From: Ornithinimicrobium cavernae
Lineage (GTDB): Bacteria > Actinomycetota > Actinomycetes > Actinomycetales > Dermatophilaceae
NCBI RefSeq assembly: GCF_003121625.1
Contig: NZ_QDDJ01000001.1
Location: 124,001-188,000, forward strand
Direction: 5' to 3'
Length of the DNA: 64,000 nucleotides
The translations under genes were made by a program, and so were the position numbers. The notes under the pieces were generated by a model. It was not told the origin of the DNA. It worked only from the letters and a program-made list of their open reading frames with translations, and ran no database searches. Shown piece after piece: positions 46,174 through 55,931 of the stretch. Within the stretch, counting starts at the first letter, position 1. Each line of letters opens with the position of its first letter.

Positions 46174-46260
46174 CGTAGGGGTTTCGTCGGTCCCACCCGT
46201 ATTCATAGCGGTTCCGTAGGTCCTACCCGCCATGTCGTAGCGGTTTCGTCGGTCCCACAG
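46174..46260 (-). repeat. Three imperfect 25-bp repeats between grpE and dnaJ
   Basis: Copies at 46174-46198, 46204-46228 and 46236-46260 share the pattern (C)(G/A)TAG(C/G)GGTT(T/C)CGT(C/A)GGTCC(C/T)AC. They lie in the leader of dnaJ, inside an otherwise tight operon. Function unknown. Confidence 0.7.
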
Positions 46261-46302
46261 GTGCCACTCTTTGTCCATCATGGTCCTGCTGCAGTATGTC
46301 GA

Positions 46303-46332
46303 CCCACCCGGGCCGCTGTCCGGCCGGGTGGG
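46303..46332 (-). terminator. Hairpin after grpE
   Basis: CCCACCCGGGCCG (46303-46315) pairs with CGGCCGGGTGGG (46321-46332) with one bulge and a 5-nt loop. No U tract. It could lower dnaJ-hspR expression relative to dnaK-grpE. Confidence 0.5.
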
Positions 46333-46376
46333 CCGGTGGGCCGGGACGGCGCTCGCGCACCGCCCCGGCCACGGGG

Positions 46377-47050
46377 TCACGCCGGGTCGGCGACCGCCAC
46401 CCGGGCGGCGCGCACCACCCGGTCACCGACCTTGAAGCCCGGCTGCATGACCTGGACGATGGTGGTCTCGGTCGCGCCCTCGGGCAGGTCCGCCTCCGGC
46501 AGGTGCATCAGCGCCTCGTGGAGGGCGGGGTCGAACACCTCACCGACCGCGCCGAGCCGCTCCACGCCGAACCGGCCCAGGGTGGTCTCGAGCTTGTCGG
46601 CGATGGCCAGCAACGGCCCCTCGGTGAGCTCACCGTGCTCCTTGGCCATGTGGAGGTCGTCCAGCAGCGGCAGCAGTGCCTCGACCACCACCAGGGTGCC
46701 GGCCTCGCGGTCCCTGGCCCGGTCGCGGTCGACGCGGCGCTTGTAGTTGACGTACTCCGCCTGGAGACGGCGCAGGTCCTCGAGCCGGTCTGCCGCGAGC
46801 TGGGTGTCGGGGTGGTCCTCTGCGGACACCCCGGCCTCGCCGGGGAGCGCCTCGCCGACGTCACCGGCGAAGGCGTCGTCGCCCGCAGCGAGCACCTCGG
46901 CGTCCGCGGTGTCGCCGGCCGGAGCCGCTGCAGCGGCCGGCTCGCGGACCTGGCCCGTCTCCGGGTCCAACCGTCGCTTGTCGCGGATCACCGGGCCGGT
47001 GTGGCCCTCGGACTCACGGTCCTGTGGCACACCGGCACCGGTGCTGTCGG

Positions 47051-47054
<4 letters not shown>
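46377..47054 (-). CDS. grpE: Nucleotide exchange factor GrpE
   Basis: 225 aa. A long charged N-terminal tail precedes the coiled-coil dimerisation helix ([25 protein letters not shown]) and the beta-wing end ([43 protein letters not shown]). GTG 47054 overlaps the dnaK stop (GTGA). It releases ADP from DnaK. Confidence 0.95.
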
Positions 47055-48979
<1,925 letters not shown>

Positions 48980-49091
48980 GCGTTGACTCTCCTGTATGTC
49001 GTGTGGTGGCCGCAGCGCGTCTGCCCGGCCAGATCTCCGGTCCCCAACTTCCTCCACAGACCCGGTCATTGTCAAACTGGGACTCAGTGAA

Positions 49092-49112
49092 GTTGAGTAC
49101 ATGTCACTCAAC
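49092..49112 (-). promoter_or_regulatory. HAIR operator (HspR site) upstream of dnaK
   Basis: GTTGAGT-N7-ACTCAAC, differing from the HAIR consensus CTTGAGT-N7-ACTCAAG only at the outermost pair. It lies 113 bp before the dnaK start and forms the likely repressor site for the heat-shock operon. Confidence 0.88.
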
Positions 49113-49167
49113 TAAGGATAGGGGCCCACTATTCCGGCGAGAGGCTCACCTGCCATCTGCCATCGGT

Positions 49168-49186
49168 GGTATGATCGGATCATACC
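49168..49186 (+). promoter_or_regulatory. Palindromic operator of the toxin-antitoxin pair
   Basis: GGTATGATC-G-GATCATACC is a perfect 19-bp palindrome that includes a TATGAT -10-like element and ends 12 nt before the antitoxin start. Ribbon-helix-helix antitoxins autoregulate through such sites. Confidence 0.8.
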
Positions 49187-49198
49187 GAGGAGGTAGGC

Positions 49199-49453
49199 AT
49201 GGCAGTCCGCAAGGTGGCAGTGACGCTCCCCGAGGAGCTGTACAAGATGGTGGAACAGGCCCGCTCGATAGAGCACCGGAGTCGGTCGGAAGTCATCCAG
49301 GAGGCATTGCGCACTCATTTCGGCGAGCCCGCCTACCGTCCGACCGAAGAGGAACGTGCAGCCCTCGTCGCAGCACTGGATGCCGCCCAGGCGGACCCCG
49401 AGTCGCTGCACGAGTGGTCAGACGTCCGCAAGACGCTCCCTGGTCGACGTTGA
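49199..49453 (+). CDS. Ribbon-helix-helix (CopG/ParD-like) antitoxin
   Basis: 84 aa. The RHH DNA-binding motif is N-terminal (RKVAVTLPEELYKMVEQAR, then SRSEVIQEALRTHF), and a charged C-terminal part (ERAALVAALDAAQADPESL) should wrap the toxin. GAGGAGGT precedes ATG 49199. Its stop overlaps the toxin start. The palindrome at 49168-49186 is the expected autoregulatory site. Confidence 0.9.
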   Translation: MAVRKVAVTLPEELYKMVEQARSIEHRSRSEVIQEALRTHFGEPAYRPTEEERAALVAALDAAQADPESLHEWSDVRKTLPGRR

Positions 49454-49746
49454 GGATCGTCCTCACCCCGCACGCGGTGGGCGATGTCGAAGAGGCCTGT
49501 GACCACTACGCCGGCATCGACCCGAAGCTCAGCCCACGCTTCGCCGACGACGTCGACGCGGCCATCGAGCGGATCGTCATGTTTCCCAGAGGAGCACCGG
49601 CGGTTGACGGGTTCGACAAGCTCCGCAGAGCCCGGATGCGGCGGTTCCCCTACGGAATCTTCTACCAGCAGACCCCGACTGGCGACCTGCTCGTCGTCCG
49701 GGTGCTGCACTCCCGGCGGCACTATCCAGATGCCCTCGAAGGCTAA
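49450..49746 (+). CDS. RelE/ParE-superfamily toxin
   Basis: 98 aa from TTG 49450, which overlaps the antitoxin stop (TTGA); this start is absent from ATG/GTG-only reading and is chosen because the protein then begins directly with the fold (RIVLTPHAVGDVEEACDHYA). Conserved ParE-like parts are FADDVDAAIERIVMFP, RRFPYGIFYQ and VVRVLHSRRHY. Members either inhibit gyrase (ParE) or cleave ribosome-bound mRNA (RelE); which applies here is open. The pair lies at the border of a more accessory region. Confidence 0.88.
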   Translation: MRIVLTPHAVGDVEEACDHYAGIDPKLSPRFADDVDAAIERIVMFPRGAPAVDGFDKLRRARMRRFPYGIFYQQTPTGDLLVVRVLHSRRHYPDALEG

Positions 49747-49918
49747 CGACCCCAGCCAGACCGGCCCCGAGAAGCGATCCTCACCGGAACGAAGCCGAAC
49801 CGCAATCTGAGGATTCCGACAAGTTGGTGACACAGTCGGCGTCCCACGAACGTGTCAGTCTGCAGGTCACACCCCTGCTCCCACGACAGAGTGCGTGAGA
49901 ACCTCCACGCCTATGGGC

Positions 49919-50563
49919 TCACGCACGCAGGAATCGCAGCACCGCCAGGACACGCCGGTGCGAGCGCTCGTCGGCGTCGAGGTCGAGCTTGGTGAAGATG
50001 TTGCGCACGTGCCCCTCGACGGTCTTGGGGCTCACGTGCAACTCCGAGCAGAGACCCGCGTTGGTGAGGCCCTGAGCCATGAGGGCCAGCACCTGGCGCT
50101 CGCGGGCGCTGAGTCGGTCGAGCGGGTCATCGCGGCGGCGCCTGGCGACCAGCCGGCTCACGAGCTCGGAGTCGAGGACGACATCGCCGGTGGCCACGCG
50201 CCGCACGTCGGCAGCGAACGCGCTGAGGTCGGAGACCCGGTCCTTGAGGAGGTAGCCCACACCCCCGTCGAAGTCGGTCATCAGCCGCATCGCGTGGTGG
50301 ACCTCGACGTGCTGTGAGAGGAGCATCAGCCCGACCCCTGGCGCGAACGCGCGGATCTCGGCCGCGGCGTCGATGCCTTCACTGCCGAACCCTGGCGGCA
50401 TCCGCAGGTCGATCACGGCGACGTCGGGAGTGTCGCGCCGGGCGAGGTCCACGAGCGACGGTGCGTCACCCGCCTGCCCGACCACCTCGAACCCGGAGTC
50501 GGTGAGGATCCGCGCCAAACCCTCGCGGAGGAGGACGGAGTCGTCGGCGAGGATCACCCGCAC
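49919..50563 (-). CDS. NarL-family response regulator
   Basis: 214 aa. The receiver domain has LADDSVLLREGLARIL, phosphoacceptor Asp in VAVIDLRMPPG and Lys in YLLKDRVSD. The LuxR-type C-terminus reads LSARERQVLALMAQGLTNAGL and SPKTVEGHVRNIFTKL. It overlaps the kinase gene by 10 nt. Targets unknown; the genes further along (membrane protein, SDR) are divergent and may be regulated. Confidence 0.92.
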   Translation of the reverse strand: MRVILADDSVLLREGLARILTDSGFEVVGQAGDAPSLVDLARRDTPDVAVIDLRMPPGFGSEGIDAAAEIRAFAPGVGLMLLSQHVEVHHAMRLMTDFDGGVGYLLKDRVSDLSAFAADVRRVATGDVVLDSELVSRLVARRRRDDPLDRLSARERQVLALMAQGLTNAGLCSELHVSPKTVEGHVRNIFTKLDLDADERSHRRVLAVLRFLRA

Positions 50564-52590
50564 GCCAACACCGTCCTTACCGTGGTTCCTCCGCCGCCCG
50601 GCAGGCTGACGACCTCCAACCGCGCGCCGAGGGCGGACAGCCGGTCGGCCAGCCCCTGCAGGCCGCCGCCCGGCTCGAGGGCTGCGCCGCCGATGCCGTC
50701 GTCACTCACCTCAACAGTGAGGCGGTCCTCGTCGAGAGACACGTCGACAACGACGACACTCGCGTGGGCGTGGCGGGCCGCGTTGGTGAGGGCCTCGCTG
50801 ATCATGAAGTAGGCGGTGGCCTCGACCTCGGACGGGAGCCTCCAACCCAGCGCGACGTGGAGCCGCACGAGGACCGGTGACCGGTCGACGAGGTTGGCCA
50901 GGGCTGCCTCGAGTCCGTCCTGGGTGAGCACCGCCGGGTGCACTCCCCGGGCCATCTCGCGCAGCTCGGAGGTCGCGTCGAGCAGCTGCTGGCGGGCGAG
51001 TTCGGCTCGTCGCACCAGGTCCGCGTCACCCGCCGCCGCAGCACGCTCCACCAGCGCGCCGAGCTCCATGCCGAGCGACACGAGCCGCTGCTGGGCACCA
51101 TCGTGGAGGTTGCGCTCGATCCGGCGCCGGGCAGCGTCCTCCGCGGTGACGATCCGGCGCGCCGCCGCTTGCAGCTCGGCAGTCTGGCAGGCGATCTGCT
51201 CGAGGCGGGCGCGGTGGTCGATGACCAGCCCGGTCTGCGCGACCAGATCGCCGAGGAGCTGGTCCTCACTCGGTGCCAGCGGCTCGCCGGGCGCCTTGGT
51301 CAGCACGAGAGCCCCCTGCACGACGCCGTCGTGCCACACGGGCCGCACCACCTCCCGCCGGCCGCCGAGCTCGGCCAGCGAGCGTGCCTCTCTCGCGGGT
51401 CGGGTGGGCCAGGCGGCGACCACCTCCATCCGCTCCGCGTCGCCGACCCAGACCACGACCTCGGAGGCACTCACACCGCCGGCGATCGTCGCGGCAAGGC
51501 CCTCCAACAGTCCTGCGTCGTCGCGAGCCAGTTGGGCCGAGAGGCGCGACAGCGTCTCGTACGGCGTCGCGCGCCGACCGTAGACGAGCCGATCCACGAG
51601 CGTTTGTGCGCGCCGTCGCACGGGCTCGAACACGACCGCCACGGCGGCCGTCGCAGCAAGGGCGAGCACCCGGTCCGACACCGGGAGCAGAGCGCCCACC
51701 CCGACCACCACGCCGACGTAGCCGACGGAGATCAGCAGCAGCAAGATGCCGCCGACGAGCGTCCTGCTGATCACCAAGTCGATGTCGTAGAGCCGGTATC
51801 GGACGATCGCCACACCCGCCGCGAGCGGCACCAGGGGGAGGGTGAGCAGCCCGAGCAGCGGCGTCCCCCAGGCGATCTGCCCGGCAAACAGGAGCAGCAG
51901 GGACACGGCCACGGCGAACACGAACCACCGCAGCTGGCGGACCTCGTCGCCGTCGGCCCGCCGCAGCCGCGTGACAACCGCGGCGGCCCACATCACCTGG
52001 AAGGCGGAGTAGCCGAAGATCATCAGCGGCCAGCCGATGGCCCGGGCGGTGTCCCCACCACCGAGGGTGAACGGGAAGGTGAGATCGCTGCTGCGCCAGT
52101 CGTCTTCGATGGGCCACAGTGCGGACGCCAACGCGATCAGGATCGCCAGCCCCACCATGGCGTGTGATGCGACGCGCCACCGTGGTGACAGGTGTTGGCC
52201 CGTCGGAAACACCATCACGGCAACGCCAGCGGCCGCCATCACCAGCGGCACCAGCCAGATCGACACCCATGACAGCCACGCGGCTCCAGGAAGAGCAGGG
52301 TCGTGCAGGCCGGTCTGGCGACCGAAGTACATGAGGGCAGCCGCCAGCCCGAGCCCGACGAACAGCTGCCCCACGCGGTGTCCCGACCGTGCGCGGAGCA
52401 CGTGCAGCCCGACACCCGCGAAGGTGAGCGCGAGGAGCGCATTGTGGAGGTTGCCGACGTGAAAGCCCAGCGTCGCGCCGTACGCCACCAACCCGAGGAC
52501 GAGCAGGGCCAGGCTGCCGACCGCGACCTCCCTCCCGAGCGAGGGCACATCGTGGTACCCCGACTGGTCGGCGGCGACGGCCGGGTTCAT
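50554..52590 (-). CDS. Sensor histidine kinase (HisKA_3) with membrane and GAF-like domains
   Basis: 678 aa. About ten hydrophobic helices fill the first ~300 residues, followed by a GAF-like segment (about 330-440), a linker, the dimerisation/phosphoacceptor region ARRRIERNLHDGAQQRLVSLG (His in LHDGAQ) and a HATPase_c domain with N-box ISEALTNAARHAHA and G-box DDGIGGAALEPGGGLQGLADR. The membrane part has no periplasmic sensor, so it probably detects a membrane-borne or cytosolic cue. It forms a pair with the overlapping response regulator. Confidence 0.9.
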   Translation of the reverse strand: MNPAVAADQSGYHDVPSLGREVAVGSLALLVLGLVAYGATLGFHVGNLHNALLALTFAGVGLHVLRARSGHRVGQLFVGLGLAAALMYFGRQTGLHDPALPGAAWLSWVSIWLVPLVMAAAGVAVMVFPTGQHLSPRWRVASHAMVGLAILIALASALWPIEDDWRSSDLTFPFTLGGGDTARAIGWPLMIFGYSAFQVMWAAAVVTRLRRADGDEVRQLRWFVFAVAVSLLLLFAGQIAWGTPLLGLLTLPLVPLAAGVAIVRYRLYDIDLVISRTLVGGILLLLISVGYVGVVVGVGALLPVSDRVLALAATAAVAVVFEPVRRRAQTLVDRLVYGRRATPYETLSRLSAQLARDDAGLLEGLAATIAGGVSASEVVVWVGDAERMEVVAAWPTRPAREARSLAELGGRREVVRPVWHDGVVQGALVLTKAPGEPLAPSEDQLLGDLVAQTGLVIDHRARLEQIACQTAELQAAARRIVTAEDAARRRIERNLHDGAQQRLVSLGMELGALVERAAAAGDADLVRRAELARQQLLDATSELREMARGVHPAVLTQDGLEAALANLVDRSPVLVRLHVALGWRLPSEVEATAYFMISEALTNAARHAHASVVVVDVSLDEDRLTVEVSDDGIGGAALEPGGGLQGLADRLSALGARLEVVSLPGGGGTTVRTVLACG

Positions 52591-52697
52591 CTTCAGATCA
52601 TGGCACGGTCAGGGTGTCCGCGTACCAGGGTTGACCCTCGAGGTGGGCCCGGGTCTGCCCGCATGTGCTGGGCCCGGGATCGGCGGAATGTGGAGGC

Positions 52698-53438
52698 ATG
52701 ACCACCCTCCGCAACTCCCACACCGCCGCGACTGCCACGCCACGTCTCAACCGCCTGGGCTTCGTGTCCCTGATCGTCGGTGGCGCCGCGTTCTTCGCCA
52801 GCGGTCCGCTCCATCCCACGGGAAGCGACGAGGGCGACAAGACTGAGCAGCTCCACTCGATGCTCGTCGACACCGCCTGGTATCCGGCCCACCTCGTGGC
52901 ACTCCTGGGCTTCGCCTGCGTCGCTGCCGGACTCCTTGCGCTCGGGCACGACCAGACGATCCGCGACCGCCTCGGCAGGCTGCTGCCGATCAGTGCGACG
53001 GTTGCGGTCGTCGCCGTCCTCGGTGCCGTGATCCACCTCTTCGCCGCCACCCAGGCTGCCGCGATCGAGCACGGCGGCACGACACCGCTGGTGGCCGCCT
53101 TCATGGGTGTCGAGACGATCGTCAACCCCGCATGGGGCCTCTCGGTCGCAGCACTCGCTGTCGCCGGCGGCCGCACCCGCGCCCTGGGCAACAGGATCGT
53201 TCTCCCCCTCGGCCTGCTCGGCGGCCTCGCGTTCGCCCTCGCCACGGCCACGATCGCCTTCATCGACACCTTCGACCCGCTGTTCCCAGTTGCCGGCCTG
53301 GCCGGAATCTGGCTGGTCGCGACCGGTGTCATCGGCCTCACCCGCAGACCAGCGCTGGTTGCCGGGCAGAGCCCCCGAGCGTCCGCGCACGGAGCCATGT
53401 CCGCACCCGAAGCCTCCCGGAGAGGACTCTGGTCATGA
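52698..53438 (+). CDS. Multi-pass membrane protein, function unknown
   Basis: 246 aa with about six hydrophobic helices (for example LGFVSLIVGGAAFFASGPL and LVALLGFACVAAGLLALG). It resembles small DUF4386-like integral proteins, but I cannot assign a family with confidence. GGAGG is 3-4 nt upstream of ATG 52698. Its stop overlaps the SDR start (ATGA), so the two are co-translated. It is divergent from the two-component genes. Confidence 0.7.
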   Translation: MTTLRNSHTAATATPRLNRLGFVSLIVGGAAFFASGPLHPTGSDEGDKTEQLHSMLVDTAWYPAHLVALLGFACVAAGLLALGHDQTIRDRLGRLLPISATVAVVAVLGAVIHLFAATQAAAIEHGGTTPLVAAFMGVETIVNPAWGLSVAALAVAGGRTRALGNRIVLPLGLLGGLAFALATATIAFIDTFDPLFPVAGLAGIWLVATGVIGLTRRPALVAGQSPRASAHGAMSAPEASRRGLWS

Positions 53439-54289
53439 CCGCTCGAGTCGTCCTCGTCACCGGCGCCGGACGCGGCATCGGTCGCGCCATCGCCGTCCGC
53501 CTAGCCCGTTCAGGCTGGCAGGTATACGCCGGCGTGCGCTCGGACGTTGCCGCCAGGCAGCTGGCCGCGGAGTCCGCCCGGATCACCCCGGTTGAGCTCG
53601 ACGTCACCATCCCCGAGCACGTGGCCGCACTCGACCGCGTTCTCCCAGAGCGTCTCGACGCCCTGGTGAACAACGCCGGCATCGGGGTCGGCGGACCGCT
53701 CGAGACGCTGTCCCGGGCCGACATGCACGAACAGTTCGACGTCAACCTGATCGGACCACTCGCGCTGACCCGGGCCGTGCTGCCCCGGCTTCGCCGCTCC
53801 GGTGGACGCGTCGTGTTCATCTCCTCGATCAACGGCCGGGTGTCCTTCCCGTTCACCGGGATCTACAACGCCTCGAAGTACGCGACCGAGGCGGTGGCCG
53901 ACTGCCTGCGCGTTGAGCTGCGCCCCTTCGCGGTGCAGGTCGCCCTCGTCGAACCGGGCGTCATCGACACCGACCCGTGGCACGAGATGGACCAGCTCCT
54001 CGACGATCTCGAGGCCGGCCTCGACCCCGACCACCGGAAGCTCTACGCGCCGCACTTCGCCGGCGAGCGCCAGCTCATCGCGAAGCTCCGCAGGAACGCC
54101 AAGCCGCCCGAGCGCGTCGCCGCCGCCGTCGAGCGCCAGCTGACCCGGCGGCGGATGCGGGCACGCTCCCTGGTGGGTGCGGACGCCCGGGCGATCCTCG
54201 CGATGAAGGCCCTGCTGCCGACGCGCGGTCTCGACGCGATGTGGGCTCAGGGCATCGAGCACAAGCCCATGGAAGGGGCTACACCATGA
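53435..54289 (+). CDS. Short-chain dehydrogenase/reductase
   Basis: 284 aa. Motifs: TGAGRGIG at 9-16, NNAG in LVNNAGIGVGG, catalytic Ser in FISSINGRV, and YNASKYA for Tyr/Lys. The long C-terminal half includes PHFAGERQLIAKLRRNAKPPE, as in classical SDRs acting on steroids, retinoids or lipids. The substrate is unknown. It starts within the stop codon of the membrane protein gene. A stretch of gene remnants follows. Confidence 0.88.
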   Translation: MTARVVLVTGAGRGIGRAIAVRLARSGWQVYAGVRSDVAARQLAAESARITPVELDVTIPEHVAALDRVLPERLDALVNNAGIGVGGPLETLSRADMHEQFDVNLIGPLALTRAVLPRLRRSGGRVVFISSINGRVSFPFTGIYNASKYATEAVADCLRVELRPFAVQVALVEPGVIDTDPWHEMDQLLDDLEAGLDPDHRKLYAPHFAGERQLIAKLRRNAKPPERVAAAVERQLTRRRMRARSLVGADARAILAMKALLPTRGLDAMWAQGIEHKPMEGATP

Positions 54290-54597
54290 GGGCACGGCGC
54301 CGCCTCGGGTGGCTCGACCCGCAGCGGCCCGGTCGGCAGCCTGGACTGCGTCCTCTGGAAGCACTCCCAGTGCCTGGGCGCGCTGCGATGGAGTCTCGTG
54401 AGGTCGCCTGGGCGTCCATGCGCACGGGTCCTTCACCCGACACGCCGCGGGGTCGGTGAAGGAGCGGTGCACCGGCGAGCGTGTGTGAGCAGCATGGTCT
54501 GTGGTCAGCAGTTCGCTGCAGCGGAAAGGCACCGCCTGCGCACGGACGGCGGCATCGCGACCAAAGGAGTAGCACCGATGGTGGAGCTCATCCGGGC
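54290..54597. other. Intergenic stretch without a recognisable gene
   Basis: I see no reading frame with plausible codon use or homology-like motifs on either strand. It separates the SDR gene from the first gene remnant and may itself hold decayed sequence. Confidence 0.5.
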
Positions 54598-55105
54598 ATA
54601 CCGTTCGCCGTGAATGACCGGTGACCTGGACGAGCTGCGCACCCTCGCGCGGACCTTCCTGGAGAAGGAGTCGGTCCCGAACCATGCGCGCTGGGCCGAG
54701 CAGCAGCCGGTCGATCCGGAGCACTGGCTGGCCGCCGGCTCCGCGGGGCTGCTGTGCCTGAGTGTCCCGGAGGAGTACGGCGGCGGGGGCGGGACCTTCG
54801 CCCACGAGGCCGTCCTCCTCGAGGAGCAGGCCTATGCCGGGGACGACGCCTGGGGCAACAGCGTCCACAGCGGGATCGTCGCGCACTACCTCCTGGCCTA
54901 CGGCACCGAGGAGCAGAAGCGCCGGTGGCTGCCCCGGATGGCGAGCGACGAGCTCGTCGGTGCCATCGCGAGGACCGAGCCGGGCACCGGCTCGGACCTG
55001 CAGTCGATCCGGACCTCGGCGCGGCGGGAGCGTGCGGACTACGTCGCCAACGGCTCCAAGACCTTCATCACCAACGACAGCCTCGCGGGCCTCGTCCTCA
55101 GCCGT
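54598..55105 (+). pseudogene. Acyl-CoA dehydrogenase, N-terminal fragment with frameshift
   Basis: Encodes the acyl-CoA dehydrogenase N-terminal and middle start: LARTFLEKESVPNHARW, LLCLSVPEEYGGGG, LPRMASDELVGAIARTEPGTGSDL, and DYVANGSKTFITNDSLAG. About 160 of the normal ~380 residues are present. The beginning is broken: VNDR and DLDELRTL lie in different frames around 54613-54620, suggesting one inserted T. After about 55105 the sequence becomes an antisense piece of a different gene, so the C-terminal two thirds, including the catalytic Glu, are missing. Confidence 0.85.
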
Positions 55106-55776
55106 GCCGCCGGAACGCCTCGGCCATGGCCGGGGCACACCAGCCGCCCGACCGGTCGCGCAGCATCGACATGGCCGCATCGGCACCGCCAGCCTGATGA
55201 AGCAGCAGTGCCTGGGTGGCGACCTCGCTCCCGCGCGCTGGGAGGGCAATCTCCGCCCTCGCCAGCCCGTGTGGTCCGCCCCTGCCGTCCCAGCGCTCGA
55301 ACTGCTGGGAGATCGAGTCCGCAACCCCTCGTCCGAGCCCGAGTCGCCCGGCGAGCACTGCACCGGTGTCGCAGATGGACGCAAAGAGGTCGCGTCCGTG
55401 CAGCAGGTCGCCGGCCATCGCCCGCCCGACCAGCAACAGACGTTGCGGTCCGCTCCCGCGGCCCGTGCCGAGGTGAGGGCCAGCATCTCTCGGCGGTTCC
55501 CGAAGTCAGCGGGCTGGGAGATCCGTCGGGACACGAGCTCGCCGCCGAACAACCTGGCCTCCAGCGAGGCGGTCGCGGTGCTCCCGGGATGCCGCATGAG
55601 CGAGGCTAAGTAGACATCGCGGAGATCCTCCACCGGCAGCCCCAGTGCCCGACCGAGGCCGGTCGCCAGCAGGCATGACCGGACCGCCTGCTCCGGTGGC
55701 TGGCCATCCCGAGGTCCGTGGCCACCGACAGCGCGGCGAGAAGGTCGGACAGCCGCAGATCCGCACCGGTGCCCAC
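55099..55776 (-). pseudogene. HD-domain regulator gene, frameshifted and truncated
   Basis: On the minus strand the family sequence is split over three frames: RLSDLLAALSVATDLG from about 55776; then QPPEQAVRSCLLATGL, LPVEDLRDVYLASLMRH and ADFGNRREMLALTSA; then LLVGRAMAGDLLHGRDLF and GVADSISQQFERWDGRGGPHG to 55099. Two single-base shifts separate these blocks, near 55710 and 55460. The HD-GYP-like part resembles long actinobacterial HD/LuxR proteins, but everything after AEAFRRHG is lost where the acyl-CoA dehydrogenase fragment begins. The likely original start is GTG 55776. Confidence 0.8.
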
Positions 55777-55931
55777 TCTTCATCTCACCACGATCGAGCG
55801 CCCGTCGCACCGTGCAGTCCGGCGCCGTCCAGCCGGACGACCGCCACCTCGACCTCATCGCGCCGGACCCTCTGAGCGGGCAGCCGCCGCTCCGGGGTGC
55901 AGCGCCGGACCGCCGGTGACACGGTGGGCTG

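Noticed and set aside
49081-49130. CIRCE element before dnaK
   Set aside because: The inverted repeat is the HAIR type (TTGAGT...ACTCAA), not TTAGCACTC-N9-GAGTGCTAA.
54279-54575. Minus-strand 98-codon frame in the gap after the SDR
   Set aside because: Composition is Arg/Pro/Cys-rich as in chance GC-rich frames, with no ribosome site or recognisable motif.
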